A DNA stretch of 64,000 bases from the NCBI GenBank assembly GCA_949751835.1, contig CATKHK010000017.1, positions 186,001 to 250,000 of the forward strand. The letters are read 5' to 3'. The first letter of the stretch is position 1. Every line of letters begins with the position of its first letter. The notes below the pieces were generated by a model, which was not told the DNA's origin, made no database searches, and was given only the letters and a program-made list of their open reading frames with translations. The stretch comes from Blepharisma japonicum. Its lineage: Eukaryota; Ciliophora; Heterotrichea; Heterotrichida; Blepharismidae. Below, one piece after another: positions 53,686 to 64,000 of this stretch. The position numbers and the translations under genes were made by a program.

Positions 53686-55641
53686 ATGGCTCAGCCTGGT
53701 GCATTAGCAATCTCCTATTCTATGCCAAACTCATACCCAAAAGACTTATTTACCATCATTTCAAATGGAAAAATTTCTTCCCTTTATGAAGTAATCAAAC
53801 AATTTGCTCCAAGTGAAATTTCATACCAACTCTCTCGTAGCGATCATGAAGGCAAAACTTTAATCCATTATTCTTGCTATCTTGATCTTGAACTTATTTC
53901 TCTTTATCTTGTATCTTTAGGCTCAAACATTTTCAATGTTGATAGAAACGGTCAGAGCTGCTTTCATGTTTTAGCTTTCAAAGGAAACTTTAAAACTTTG
54001 AATGTAATTTTAAACTTTGAATTACACAAATTAAGAAAACAACTTTATGACAGCATGAATACTATGAAATGGGATTTTGGCATGGGAAATATAAACCTTG
54101 CAAATACAGCTGGCTGAATTTTAACTTCAAGCATTGATAGTGATCTAAAAATCAAGGCAAAAAAGCTTAAATATTCAGTAGAGCTTATTCAAAAGTTGCG
54201 CGACTATTTTTTACAACTTGCACAAATATATAATTCAGCTTTAAGTCAAGTTGATTCTAGGGGAAGAAATCCTTTGCATTATGCTGCATTATCGAAATTC
54301 ACATGATGTCACAAAGTTGCTGAAAGTCTACTTTCTCCTCATAAAGTTGAAAACTTCTCTGAATTCCTTTTAAACTTTGATTATTTAGAAAGACTTAAAA
54401 ATTCTACATGCAAAATTGATCCTAAGAAATATTTAAACGTCCTTGATGAAGTCAAAAGCATAATAGGTAGCAATGAGTATAAGATTTGCTATAAAGAATT
54501 CAAGGATGCATTGAAGCCAATTATCACCAATGCTATAAATGCTAAAGACAGCAAGGGGAAAACTCCATTAAAAATTGCAACTATTTCTGGAGATTTTAAA
54601 ATAGTTACAAAACTTGTAGACTTAAGGGCAGAGAAACCACCTGAAGACAATCAAGCCTTATCTAATTTAAGATCTGCAAGCAGCAAGCTTGTAACTAAGT
54701 ATTTATCTCTTCCAGAGCCCTCTACTATTACCGACAACATTGAAAGTTACAATGACTTAATAAGGTTTGGATACATTCCAGACGAACCAAAAAGAAAGCA
54801 TATTTCAAAAAATATCAGTCAGAAATCTATAGCAGAAAGAGGAACTCTACCTGTAGACATTATTAATCAAAAAGATCCAAATTTAATTGGATGAGATTTA
54901 TACACTCCCTTACATTATGCATGTATGCTTGGAAAACTAGAAGATACTATAGAGCTAGTAAATCAAGGCGCTGACGTTAATGCAGTCTCACAATATTCGC
55001 TTACTCCTTTGCATTTAGCAGCTCAGTTCAATAAATCAAATACAATAAAGATTCTAATAGATAATGGGGCAATAAAAAATCAAAGAGACCAAAAAAATCG
55101 GACACCACTTATGCTAGCTGCTAAATTTGGGGCTATAGATAGCTTAAAGTCTTTACTCGGAAATGGAGCAGACCCTTATGAGATGGACGATAGAAAATGA
55201 ACATGCTTGCATTATGCAAGTTTTCATAATAAAGAAAAAATAGTAGCGGAGCTGATTAAATGAGACAGTGATGAAAATAAGCTTCATTTAATAAAAAGTT
55301 TGCAAGGAAAAATAGCATTAGAGCTTACTTCCAACCCAAAAACAAAAGATGCTTTTGATTCCTTATGGCTAGCTGCACACAAAGGAGACTTAGATTTAGC
55401 AAGAAAATTAGTTAGAAAAGGCCATGACGTCAATGAGAGAACTTTGGTTGAAAGAACTACTCCACTTATGAATGTAAAAAGCATTTAGGCAGTAAAAAAT
55501 TCACAAGTAATGATGGTCAAAGTTTTACTAGATCACGGTGCTGATATAGAAATTACTGACAAGCATCAGCTTACAGCACTAGACTATGCAAAAGACGTGG
55601 GACATCCACAAATAATTATGATGCTTGAAGCCTATAAGTAG
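53686..55641 (+). CDS. ankyrin-repeat protein
   Basis: Join 53686-55473 and 55489-55641 gives 646 residues; a 15-nt intron (55474-55488) lies within the last repeats and several TGA=Trp codons occur. Ankyrin repeats appear at about 60-110 (GKTLIHYSCYLDLELISLYL), about 185-215 (GRNPLHYAALS), about 285-305 (GKTPLKIATISGDFKIVTKL), about 400-500 (YTPLHYACMLG, LTPLHLAAQF, RTPLMLAAKFG), about 560-580 and the last two near the C terminus (HGADIEITDKHQLTALDYA). A charged stretch about 320-395 separates the blocks. Protein-protein interaction scaffold; no other domain, no TM. Confidence 0.9.
55474..55488 (+). other. 15-nt intron
   Basis: GTAAAAAGCATTTAG, with TAG in frame; removal joins MN to AVKNSQVMMVKV and lets the ankyrin frame run to TAG 55639-55641. 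A at position 10. Confidence 0.9.
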
Positions 55642-55679
55642 AATATTTAAATTCGTAATTTAAATTAAATTATATGTCA

Positions 55680-57476
55680 TTATTGCTTTGATTTATAAAT
55701 TTCAAACAGTTTTTGGTGCTTTAATGAGAGCGATTTTATGATCTTTTCACTGAGTTCAGGCATAATTGAAGAAATTCTTACCAAGCAGAAAATCATATTT
55801 CTTCTGACTTCAGGGCTTTGGTGCTCAAGAGATGCTGCTGCTGTGCGTTTTAATAAACCTTCATGCTCTGGCAACTGGCTTTTATAGAGGTCTAGGCATT
55901 TATTTAATATAGAAATAAAAACTGCTTTATGGGGCTGTTGGGCACTATCAATTGCATGTAGAAAGTTAGGGATTGTGTAATAACTTTGCATTATGTTACT
56001 AAGGCAGGTATCTAAAGAAGCTGTTAATTCTCGGACTTTGAAGTTGTAAAGTGGGACAAGTGAATCAATAATTAAATCTTTGTAGCTCATTACATTTCGA
56101 GATTCGAAAAGAAGCTTATTGAGAATATTTACCTTTGCTGTTAGCTCTTCAATATTATTGGTTTTTAAAGAATCCAAAACACTTTCAATTGTATCATCTA
56201 TTATAGGTGAATTTTGGATTTTTAATTCATCATTGTTAAATTTTGTTGCCAAGATTTTTGGCTTTAGATCGTCAAGTTTTGGCTTCGTTGGAGAAAAAAA
56301 ACTAGGCTCACCATCAAATGATTTGGATCGATTAGGAAATTTAGGTGTTTCAACAAAAAGTTCTGCTGGTTTTGCTTGAAATTGAAACTTTGGGGTTTCA
56401 GTTTTGAATTCTATTGGATTTTCTAGGAACTGAAACTTTGAATCAGCGGTTTTTGATCCATCAAAATTGATTCTTGACTCCTTTTGGATATTTTGGATTT
56501 GGGCTCTTATATTTTCTAATATGGACTCTGCCGGCCTATCGTAATTTTCAGTTGGAGAATCATACTCATCAGCTTGAGTTGCAGACTCAGGATCTTTAAT
56601 TGAATATGATAACTGAAATCTAACTTTTTTTGTACTTGTGTCTTCAGAAAAATTGGTGTACACACTATTGTCAATTTCTGACTCATCAGTTGGGGCATCC
56701 ATTCTTATAGAAGGAATGGACAGTTTTTTTTTTGATTTTTCTTTTAAAAGTATCCCTGAGGAAATTGGTGATCTATTTCTGTCGCTGTTTATTGAAAATT
56801 TCTTTTTTGAATGTGTTGGGAGGTTGCTTTCTATATGTTCATAAGCTTCTCTATAATTTTCGTAAAAAACTTTTACAAATTCTTCTATCTGCAAATCAGG
56901 TATATTAAGAGTTAATATTTTCCTCACAATTTTAAAAAGTGTCATATGAAGTCCGCTTTCAGGTAAATTTCCTATGCATCCCAGTAATAAATCATTGAAT
57001 GTCTGGAAGCCTTTTAGCTGAATCGCAGGGTTTCTATCTTCCAATAAATCTCCTATAAAGTCAATGAAAACCCAAGATTTCAATTTTTCATAGATTTTAG
57101 CTGCAGCTTTAATTCCGGAATCAGAGGTTTGCTTATTGTTGGATCGAATTGTGTCAGATAAAATACTAATAATTAGATCTTTTATATGAATTGAATTTGT
57201 GCCAATTGTTTCTATACCTAATGTTAAAAGAATTAAAACTTCTCTGCAAACCGCACTTTTTGGATCTTTGGCTGATACCCTTAAGATTTTTAAGAATTTT
57301 TTGAAGTGGTTGAAAAATCCTTCAATATTTGAGCCTGCTCGTCAAATTGCTTGTTGGGCCTTTTTTAATGCTTTTATTTTAGATTGTGAGTCTGAATTTG
57401 TTATTGATAATATACTAGAGGCTTGACTAAACGCTTCTGCAAGCATTATAGAAGAAAGAGGATCAATAGATTCCAT
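55680..57476 (-). CDS. CLASP/TOG-like helical-repeat protein (tentative)
   Basis: Predicted 598-residue protein, ATG 57474-57476, with a TGA=Trp near 57343. Residues about 15-245 are an all-helical HEAT/TOG-like region (FFNHFKKFLKILRVSAKDP, REVLILLTLGIETIG, WVFIDFIGDLLEDRNPAIQ). Then a Ser/Pro-rich basic linker with repeated strips of the form PKFQFQ/PKFPNRS. A second helical region about 415-590 has KDLIIDSLVPLYNFKVREL, AVFISILNKCLDLY and EVRRNMIFCLVRI. Two helical blocks around a basic Ser-rich linker is the layout of CLASP microtubule-stabilising proteins, but I have no close match. An unrelated HEAT protein is possible. Confidence 0.55.
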
Positions 57477-57616
57477 TATTATTTAAAGCATAAGATAGAG
57501 TTGGATTCGTAATGGATTGATTATCATCAGTAGCAATTAATTCGCCAATAAAATAATAAAATTTATATGGAAAAAAAAGAATATAATTAAATATTGTGAC
57601 GAAATAGAAACACCAA

Positions 57617-58291
57617 TTATATATGAGATGTTTCATAAGAAGTATTATGATTCAAATTGCTAGATGCTTCAGATCTGAGCCTTTCGACTAAATTAATTGA
57701 TTTGTCGCTAATATTGCTAGAATAACTTCTATGATGAAAACTCGGTGACTCTAGCGTCGAAAATCTCATAAGGCTTGGTGTTCTTGGAGGCGATTTCATA
57801 TCAACTAATTCGTTTGTTTTATTTAGATATCGGCTGTTTTTTCTATTCTTTATTTCATCTAAGTTAATTTCTACTTGATAAAGCTCCGAGCTAGTTTGAG
57901 AGCTTGATTTTTCAATTTCTTGAAATAGATTACTACCTTTTCGATGTATTGCTTTAGCACTTTGCTCCTGCAGAGAGCTCTTAATTCTATCTTTTTCCTT
58001 CTCTATTTCTTTTTCAATCCAACTTAATTTACCTCCTAAATCAAACGCAAAAGCATGCTCTTTAAATTTATTGCTATCGTTTTCTTCCAATAAAAATCCT
58101 CTAAAATCGCTTCCAACGGGAGACACGCCACCAGGCGAGCTGTCAAATTCAGTTATTTCTTCTTTTTCAGTAGTTACAAAGCTTTGCTGTTGAAATTCAT
58201 TAACAGGATTTAGTTCGCTTTTTTTATCATCATTTGCTTTTTTATCACAATCATGACAAAGAATGGACGTTTTCGATAAAGCAGATCCCAT
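57617..58291 (-). CDS. predicted myristoylated Ser-rich protein
   Basis: Predicted 224-residue protein, start taken at ATG 58289-58291 (MGSALSKTSILCHDC) rather than the upstream ATG at 58315, because it gives a textbook N-myristoylation site with nearby Cys. The rest is acidic and Ser-rich with one charged helix at about 90-125 (SWIEKEIEKEKDRIKSS). No domain recognised. A membrane-bound regulatory or cortical protein is an inference from the N terminus alone. Confidence 0.68.
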   Translation of the reverse strand: MGSALSKTSILCHDCDKKANDDKKSELNPVNEFQQQSFVTTEKEEITEFDSSPGGVSPVGSDFRGFLLEENDSNKFKEHAFAFDLGGKLSWIEKEIEKEKDRIKSSLQEQSAKAIHRKGSNLFQEIEKSSSQTSSELYQVEINLDEIKNRKNSRYLNKTNELVDMKSPPRTPSLMRFSTLESPSFHHRSYSSNISDKSINLVERLRSEASSNLNHNTSYETSHI

Positions 58292-58920
58292 ATTAAAATT
58301 AGTAAAACAAAACATCAGTTATGCAAGAATTAAATTCAAAAAATTTAAATTCTATTATTGTAGCCTGACTAGCTAGAATGGTTACGAAGAAGATAGCCCT
58401 ATTTATTTCAGTAAAATATGCTTTAATGCATTGTGTATATATTGAAAATGAATAAGTATAGATGCAATTACGTTAATATTATTAAATGATTTTATCTAAA
58501 GTCATTTACTTTTGCTCAGAATAGTTGATAAATTTATATATATATGGTCTTTTATAAGCTCATTTTTAGAAGGATATTGAGTCAAAATTGCTCACCAGAG
58601 TAAGTATATTTAAATTCATCTTATGATTTAAATTTTATCAAAGTGCGGATGTTAATTGTATAATACTTCAGTTTTCCCAACGGTTTTAAAATGCAATACA
58701 TAAATAGCAAATTAATACAAAAATGAAAACTTTTTTGATGATGCAAATATTCTCAGAAGCATTAGTAATGGTCTTTTCAATTTGAATTTAAACTAATCAC
58801 CAAACAGCTAATTTTAAATTTGACTAATCGAATACATCAGCAAAATATATGAGATGTGCGTTACCAGCATAATTTAAACATTAGACGAAAATAAACATAT
58901 GTTTTAAAGGTAAAATAATA
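58292..58920. other. intergenic, AT-rich, nothing seen
   Basis: About 630 nt between divergent starts. No sustained frame, no RNA gene recognised. Confidence 0.5.
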
Positions 58921-60864
58921 ATGAATAAATATTCAGATTTATATCAAAGACCTTTAACTTCTTTCAGTTCAAATAATCTCTTCAGTCCAACAAAATCACT
59001 ATTCGCTAGTAGGGCTGCGCCAACTGAATTCCAAAACTTCAATGAAGCCTTATCAAGTGAAAGAATGCTTGCAAGCCAATTATTTTCTAAAACATGAGAA
59101 GCTCTTTATTCTCCACGATCATCAACTTATCAAGACACTCAAAGAAGCGGTAAATCAATTGATGACTCTCAATATCAAATTTCTGTAAATTTTCCAGATC
59201 GACCTAAAACTTCTTCAATTAGTGGTCTTACCCTCCAAGAAAATGAAAGAGTTATGAGTAGCTCTAGAACATTACTTACTTCAAGGGATAATGTTGCTTT
59301 TCCAACAATTTTCAGTTCAACTCAGAAACTGCCAGGCGAAAGAGATTTCAATCGGATTTTAAACAAAATCGAAATGATTGTTTCGAACAAATATCTTGGT
59401 CATAGAGGCGCAACTCTTAGAGAAGGAGAACCAATTGAAATAATGGCTGAACAATCTTCAATTAGCTTCTTAAAAGTTTACACTAAAGGCAAAAGATGTC
59501 CAATGAGGGTTCATATAAAAAAGTATAGAGGAAAGTTAATAGTTTTTACATCCAGACACAACCCTGAGCCTACTGAAAGTTTGCATGACGAAAGCTTCAA
59601 AGTTGACTCATTTGAAATTTCAGACCCAGGCCTAAAATTCAAAAATGAATACATGCATTTTGGTATTCAAGTCCTAGAAGATTCCACATTTTCTATGACA
59701 GTGAATTTCGGAAGACTAAAAATCTCTTTGAATAAGAAGAGAAAAACGGAAAGACAAGACACAGCATTAGAATTAGAAAGCCTAAGAAAAAATGAAATGC
59801 TTCAATATGAACTTAACAAAAAAGTTGATAATGCAATCGCAAAGAGAAAATTTGAACAATTGCAAAAATTAAGCGAAAAAGATTTTCTAAAAATGAATAT
59901 GAATATTTTGCCACTGAATTCCCCACGTGCTGCACGAGAAAAAGCAATTTTTCAGAAGAAAATTGAAGAGAGAAGAAAATCAGCAAAAGTAAGGCATAGA
60001 TTATCAATTCAAGAAAAACAACAAAGAGCTGTTAATATTGTAAATAAAAAGCTTTTAAGAGCAGAAGAAGAGAGGCAGGAAAGAATAAAACGAGAAGAAT
60101 TTATTTTATTGCAAAAGGAGCAGCAAGAGTGGTTCATTGTAATCAATTTAGCGCTTTCAATGGTTTCGATTAGAGAAAAGTGGCTTGCAAAACGAAAAGA
60201 GAAATTAGAAAATTTCAAAAAAAGTATGTCGGCCAGAAAAATTCAAAATTTTTTCCGAAAGCGTAATAAAAACAATACAATTTCAGACCTTTGTATAAAT
60301 CGAGCTAAGGATGCTCTTATTTTATATATTAACCACATAAAACCAATAGAAATGAGTAAATTTAGATACCAAATATCAAAATGTATTTACGAGAGTGCAA
60401 GAAATCATACTTTGCCTCATCATTTTTCAGCATTTACACAGAGCATTTTTAACGTTCAAAAAGTTTGACGTGAGTATAATGCGAAGAATAAACAACGATG
60501 GGAAGAACTGACATCACTTTGGAATCAAACCCTTGAAAAAAAAATTCTTGATTTAAATAAAACAAAACCTGCAAAAGGGAAAAAAAGACGAGACGAATCT
60601 TCAAAATATCTAAAAATTTCTGCTATAGCAAGAAACCATGTTTTGACTGATTATTTTAGAGATTGTAAAAGAAGCTTTAGAGAGAAAATCAGAAAATTTA
60701 TAGAGCTTAGAAAAATGCATAAAGTAATTAAACAGTGATCATCAAAATATTTGAGAAATGATGAACTTGGACTGGATCAAGAAAATCTTATCTTCATATT
60801 CATGCCAGATGAAGAAAATATGCTTCTGCTTATTGAAAAAGCTATTGAAATTGCTATTAATTAG
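58921..60864 (+). CDS. IQ-motif coiled-coil protein
   Basis: Predicted 647-residue protein, ATG 58921-58923, four or more TGA=Trp codons, TAG at 60862-60864. N-terminal 140 residues Ser/Thr-rich. Residues about 145-270 look like a beta-rich globular domain (MRVHIKKYRGKLIVFTSRHN, FGIQVLEDSTFSMTVNFGR). A long basic helix (about 290-440, RRKSAKVRHRLSIQEKQQRA region) is followed by an IQ-like SARKIQNFFRKRNK and a further basic helical tail. No known family. May be a calmodulin-binding cytoskeletal or ciliary protein. Confidence 0.78.
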
Positions 60865-60983
60865 AAATTAGTTATTTTGATTAATTATAGACACTTAATA
60901 ATGAAAATTAAGAAAATTTGAAATATCAATATTAGCTAGAATTATGAACAATTTTTAATAATAAATACAATCAGCAAAATTTT

Positions 60984-61643
60984 TTATCCTTTGATATTTC
61001 CATCACTTTGATCAAGAACTCTTAAACACGCAGGAATTCTCAATTTTTTATTTTCTAAGTAAGTTTTATACTTATGAACAGCTGGCAAGGTCACAAGTTG
61101 TGCTTGGGCTTTTTCATGTCTAATATCTAAATCAGTAGCTAGATCTTTTTTTTCTTTTGCATAGAGATCAAATTTTTTCTTTCTGATATGGAGGTTATAA
61201 TACAAATTTTTAATCCTTTCTCCTTCATCTTGTACTTTGACTGTTGAAATATTTGCTAACTTTTCCCAATTTCTGGGTGAAATATATCAAGGACTTTTAT
61301 AGGATTTTTTAAAGTCAATTTTTCGAGCTGTGCAACTAAGTTCAGAAGAATGATTATGGGTTAAAGCTGAGGCTTCAAATGGCTGAGAATTTTCAAATGA
61401 GCTTAGATCGTTAGTTCTTTTTGAAATTTGAGACTTAGCTATTCCTCTTTTTTGATGCCCTAATCTTGTTTTCTGAGATTTAGACTTAAAATCATAATCA
61501 ATTTGATGAGACCTCTTTTCTATAGATTCAAGAGCTGCTTTTGGGGTGAGATCATTTAAGCACTTTAACTGTTTTTCATCATCAGTGACCCAAAACCATT
61601 GAGTGCCAAAGTGCCTCATTATACTTCCATTAGATTTCGACAT
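60984..61643 (-). CDS. basic unknown protein
   Basis: Predicted 219-residue protein, ATG 61641-61643, with TGA=Trp codons near 61284. Rich in Lys/Arg with WYISPRNWEKLANIS in the middle and a helical basic stretch (about 145-190, LYYNLHIRKKKFDLYAKEKK). No recognised domain; similar in composition to its two neighbours on the minus strand. Confidence 0.65.
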
Positions 61644-61702
61644 TAAATTAGAATGTATATAATAATTAGTTTTTCTTAAAAATTTTGTTTAAATTTCAAA
61701 AA

Positions 61703-62593
61703 TTATTGTTTAAAAAATCTTAACGAAGACGTTGGCGTCTTCTGAAGCCTATTAACAAGATTATTTTCTTGGTCTTTGGTCAGCCGTTTATGCTTAGTTG
61801 ACTCTGGTTTCTTTTCTGACAGTAAAGCATCAAAATTTTCTACTTTTGGATCTTCTATATGCAGCTTATATTTTTCTTTTGATCAATCTATATCAGTAGG
61901 AGAGCCATTACGATTTCCTATTAATTCTTGCGAAAATTTTAAATTTAGTTGTTTTTGTGAGCAGTTTCGTGTTATTGAAAATGGAGTTGATGGGCTCATC
62001 GGACTCTTCACTCTAGGTGTTCCAACAGGTGAAACTCTTGTTGATCTTACAAAATTTGCATTGCTGTGAATTGAAGCAATATCAATTTTCTTTACTTTTT
62101 GTGGTTCATTTGAAGCAGTGGTTTTTAGTTTTTTTAACGTAGTGTATAAGCTTTCTTTATGACTTTGTTCATGCTTTACTGGCTTTTTTTCTTCAAGCTC
62201 TTTGTGGTTTTCATTGCTTGGCTTTCTCGATTTTTGGCTTGGATTTTTAGAGAGTGCTTGCTTAGCTGCTATAGCGATATCACATAAGTATTTACTATTA
62301 TCAGCACTGAGCTCTCGCTTACTTTCATTCATAGCAGATAGCTTTTTTGAAACTAAAGGCTGACTTATAGATGTATTGCTGTTAGAAAAACTCATAGAGT
62401 TGTTTGAGCTTTGGCCATTTTCAAGAGAAGTAGTCAAGTCATTGATCTTAGAGATAAAGTCACCTCGCTTTAATGATTTAATTTTATCACGTTCGTCATG
62501 ATAATTGATAAGCCTTATGGGCTTCCAGTGTGCAGTAGGGCTTCTTGGAGATAATTCTCTAGCGATAGATTGTGTACTTGCTTTATTATCCAT
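61703..62593 (-). CDS. basic serine-rich unknown protein
   Basis: Predicted 296-residue protein, ATG 62591-62593, TGA=Trp near 61883-61885, TAA 61703-61705. Very Ser/Lys/Asn-rich with SP sites (RELSPRSP, RVSPVGTPRVKSPMSPSTP). Charged C terminus LTKDQENNLVNRLQKTPTSS. No TM or domain. Disordered phosphoprotein is likely from composition. Confidence 0.65.
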
Positions 62594-62905
62594 TTTTTAT
62601 ATAGAACTGAATGTGTGAGACTTACCAAAAGAAGGCATCCTTTAGTACTTGATTATTTATTCAATATAAGAGAGCTGATTAATTGAAATTATTTTAATAA
62701 TATATAAAATGGATTTGCATTCTATATAAGAAAAATTATTTATCCAGCCACCAAGCCTCAATAATATAAATAAACGTAAACTTGAAATGCAGTAATAAAA
62801 TTACGATTTTTATCTCTTCAATTTGAAGAATATTATTCCTATTACTGTTTAGAATAAAGATAAGGAAAGCAGTTAGAAATTAATTTACCATTTTTAGATA
62901 TACTG
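62594..62905. other. divergent promoter gap, nothing else seen
   Basis: About 310 nt of AT-rich DNA between the starts of the Ser-rich gene and the PARG gene. Confidence 0.5.
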
Positions 62906-63814
62906 ATGAGATCTATACATGAAGCTTATTCGAAGAGTTTAGCATCCATGAGTGACTCCCAAAGAAGAAATATGAGAATGAAAATATACAACGAAACTAT
63001 TGATATAGTCCGACAACGCCGATACCCTTTGCCATCAGGTATTTTCGTAGATTTAATAAAAGATCAAAACAGAGAAGCATTACAAAGAAATGTCCAAATT
63101 AGTCATCCATCAGATATAGCTCTTCCTCCCTTCCAAGTAACAAACTCAAGAGTAATTGTTTTTGATGGAGACTGTATAGAAGCAGGGATTCACATGAAAA
63201 GACTTGGTTTTAACCCTGTGATTCTTAATATGGCCAATGCAAGAATTCCAGGTGGAGGAGTTACATCTGGTGCAGGAGCCCAAGAAGAAAGTATTTTTAG
63301 AAGAACTAACTATTTTCAGCATTTGCAGGGCAACCCTGCTGTTAGATATCCAATTAGCCTTACGGGTGCAATTTATTCCCCTGATGTTGTAGTCTTCCGT
63401 GATACAGAAGCAAGCCAATATAGGCTATTTGAAGAGCCTATTAATTTAAGTTTTATCGCATGTGCTGCCTTAAGAAATCCAGACTTAACAAATCATCATA
63501 CTTATACTCCGAAAGATCTTGAAACAATGAGACACAAAATTAGGGCAATTTATTCGCTCTCTGCAGCTCACATGCACAATTGCTTAATTTTAAGTGCTTT
63601 TGGGTGTGGAGCATATAAAAATCCACCCAGAGAAGTCGCAAGATTGTTTAGAGAACAGTTGGAAACGCCTGAATTTCAAGGAAGATTTGAAAGGGTTATT
63701 TTTGCGATTTTTAATGATCATAATTCACAGAGGAAGCATAATCCAGAAGGCAATGTAAAGCCTTTTAGCGATATTTTTGAGACACAAATCGTCGATTTAA
63801 ATCAATTAAATTAA
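62906..63814 (+). CDS. microbial-type poly(ADP-ribose) glycohydrolase (DUF2263 family)
   Basis: Predicted 302-residue macrodomain enzyme. The PARG signature is present as PGGGVTSGAGAQEE (GGG at 116-118 and QEE at 126-128, with the catalytic Glu pair). Further family blocks: FDGDCIEAG, LNMANARIPGGG, IYSPDVVVFRD, ILSAFGCGAYKNPP and FAIFND. Microbial-type PARG (TIGR02452) is found in bacteria, fungi and protists and removes poly(ADP-ribose) chains from proteins. Single ATG-to-TAA frame, no intron, no TGA needed. N-terminal helix about 1-50 as in the family. Convergent with the gene at the window end, 24 nt apart. Confidence 0.92.
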   Translation: MRSIHEAYSKSLASMSDSQRRNMRMKIYNETIDIVRQRRYPLPSGIFVDLIKDQNREALQRNVQISHPSDIALPPFQVTNSRVIVFDGDCIEAGIHMKRLGFNPVILNMANARIPGGGVTSGAGAQEESIFRRTNYFQHLQGNPAVRYPISLTGAIYSPDVVVFRDTEASQYRLFEEPINLSFIACAALRNPDLTNHHTYTPKDLETMRHKIRAIYSLSAAHMHNCLILSAFGCGAYKNPPREVARLFREQLETPEFQGRFERVIFAIFNDHNSQRKHNPEGNVKPFSDIFETQIVDLNQLN

Positions 63815-63838
63815 TATAGCTACTGGATTTATATTAAA

Positions 63839-64000
63839 TTAAAGGTCCTCAAGCTCATCAACTTTTACTTCTTGCCTCCAGTAGTTACGGTCACTATATT
63901 CATCTATTTCTCTAATGTTTTTCTCAAATGGTACGTTTATTTCTGTTTCTCTAGCCGGCTCTTTAGTTTCTTCTTCATGCTCTTTATTTTCTGGCTCTTC
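63839..64000 (-). CDS. C-terminal end of an acidic protein, cut by window
   Basis: The last 53 codons and TAA (63839-63841) of a minus-strand gene that runs past the window edge. Glu-rich with a NIREIDEYSDRNYWRQEVKV end. No family recognised from this piece. Confidence 0.65.
   Translation of the reverse strand, partial: EEPENKEHEEETKEPARETEINVPFEKNIREIDEYSDRNYWRQEVKVDELEDL

Noticed and set aside
1-64000. Transposons, LTR elements, virus-like elements, CRISPR, telomere repeats
   Set aside because: None seen on either strand by eye: no long terminal repeats, transposase, polymerase or integrase motifs, and no short tandem spacer arrays.

Overview
The window looks like a piece of ciliate macronuclear (somatic) genome, most likely a heterotrich of the Blepharisma type (an inference from code and introns, not from a database match). 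Three things seen directly support this. (1) TGA is read as tryptophan throughout: most long genes only stay open if TGA is sense, all gene ends are TAA or TAG, and between the two youngest receptor paralogues TGG and TGA swap at the same residue (27892-27894 against 32205-32207, and 26353-26355 against 30666-30668). (2) Introns are 15-16 nt, GT...AG, with an A at position 10. (3) The DNA is AT-rich and gene-dense, with very short spacers and no transposon, LTR or virus-like element that I could recognise.

Layout. 0.5-9.2 kb: MATE transporter, coiled-coil protein, MORN/IQ protein and a large USP32-like ubiquitin protease. 9.5-15.5 kb: truncated haemoglobin, small coiled-coil gene with tiny introns, M50-type membrane protease, kinesin, basic Ser-rich protein. 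15.9-16.1 kb: a single 5S rRNA gene. 16.5-20.1 kb: VTT/TMEM41-like membrane protein, purple acid phosphatase, CCT-motif protein. 20.6-32.8 kb: three tandem, intronless, same-strand genes of about 1,150-1,190 aa, each with two predicted Venus-flytrap domains in tandem, then a multi-pass membrane module and a short tail. 34.4-46.2 kb: S28 peptidase, FAIM-like protein, FYVE-like protein, band-7 protein, Cache-HAMP membrane protein, Mu-type GST, TFxP-repeat protein, RING-H2 protein, eIF4E, PABPN1-like protein and TMEM181-like protein. 46.8-64 kb: coiled-coil and zinc-finger proteins, CFAP300, C2H2 protein, ankyrin protein, CLASP-like protein, IQ protein, several unknown basic proteins, a microbial-type PARG and the 3' part of one more gene.

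There are no operons; neighbours are unrelated housekeeping, cytoskeletal/ciliary, signalling and RNA genes. The main unit of related genes is the receptor array, which is the best candidate for a little-described system: a lineage-specific chemoreceptor family with doubled ligand-binding modules. Convergent genes are packed very tightly (0 to about 55 nt between stops), so their 3' UTRs must be minimal or overlap. Gene coordinates below were rebuilt by reading TGA as Trp and removing the tiny introns; all functions are from recognised motifs by eye, without a search.
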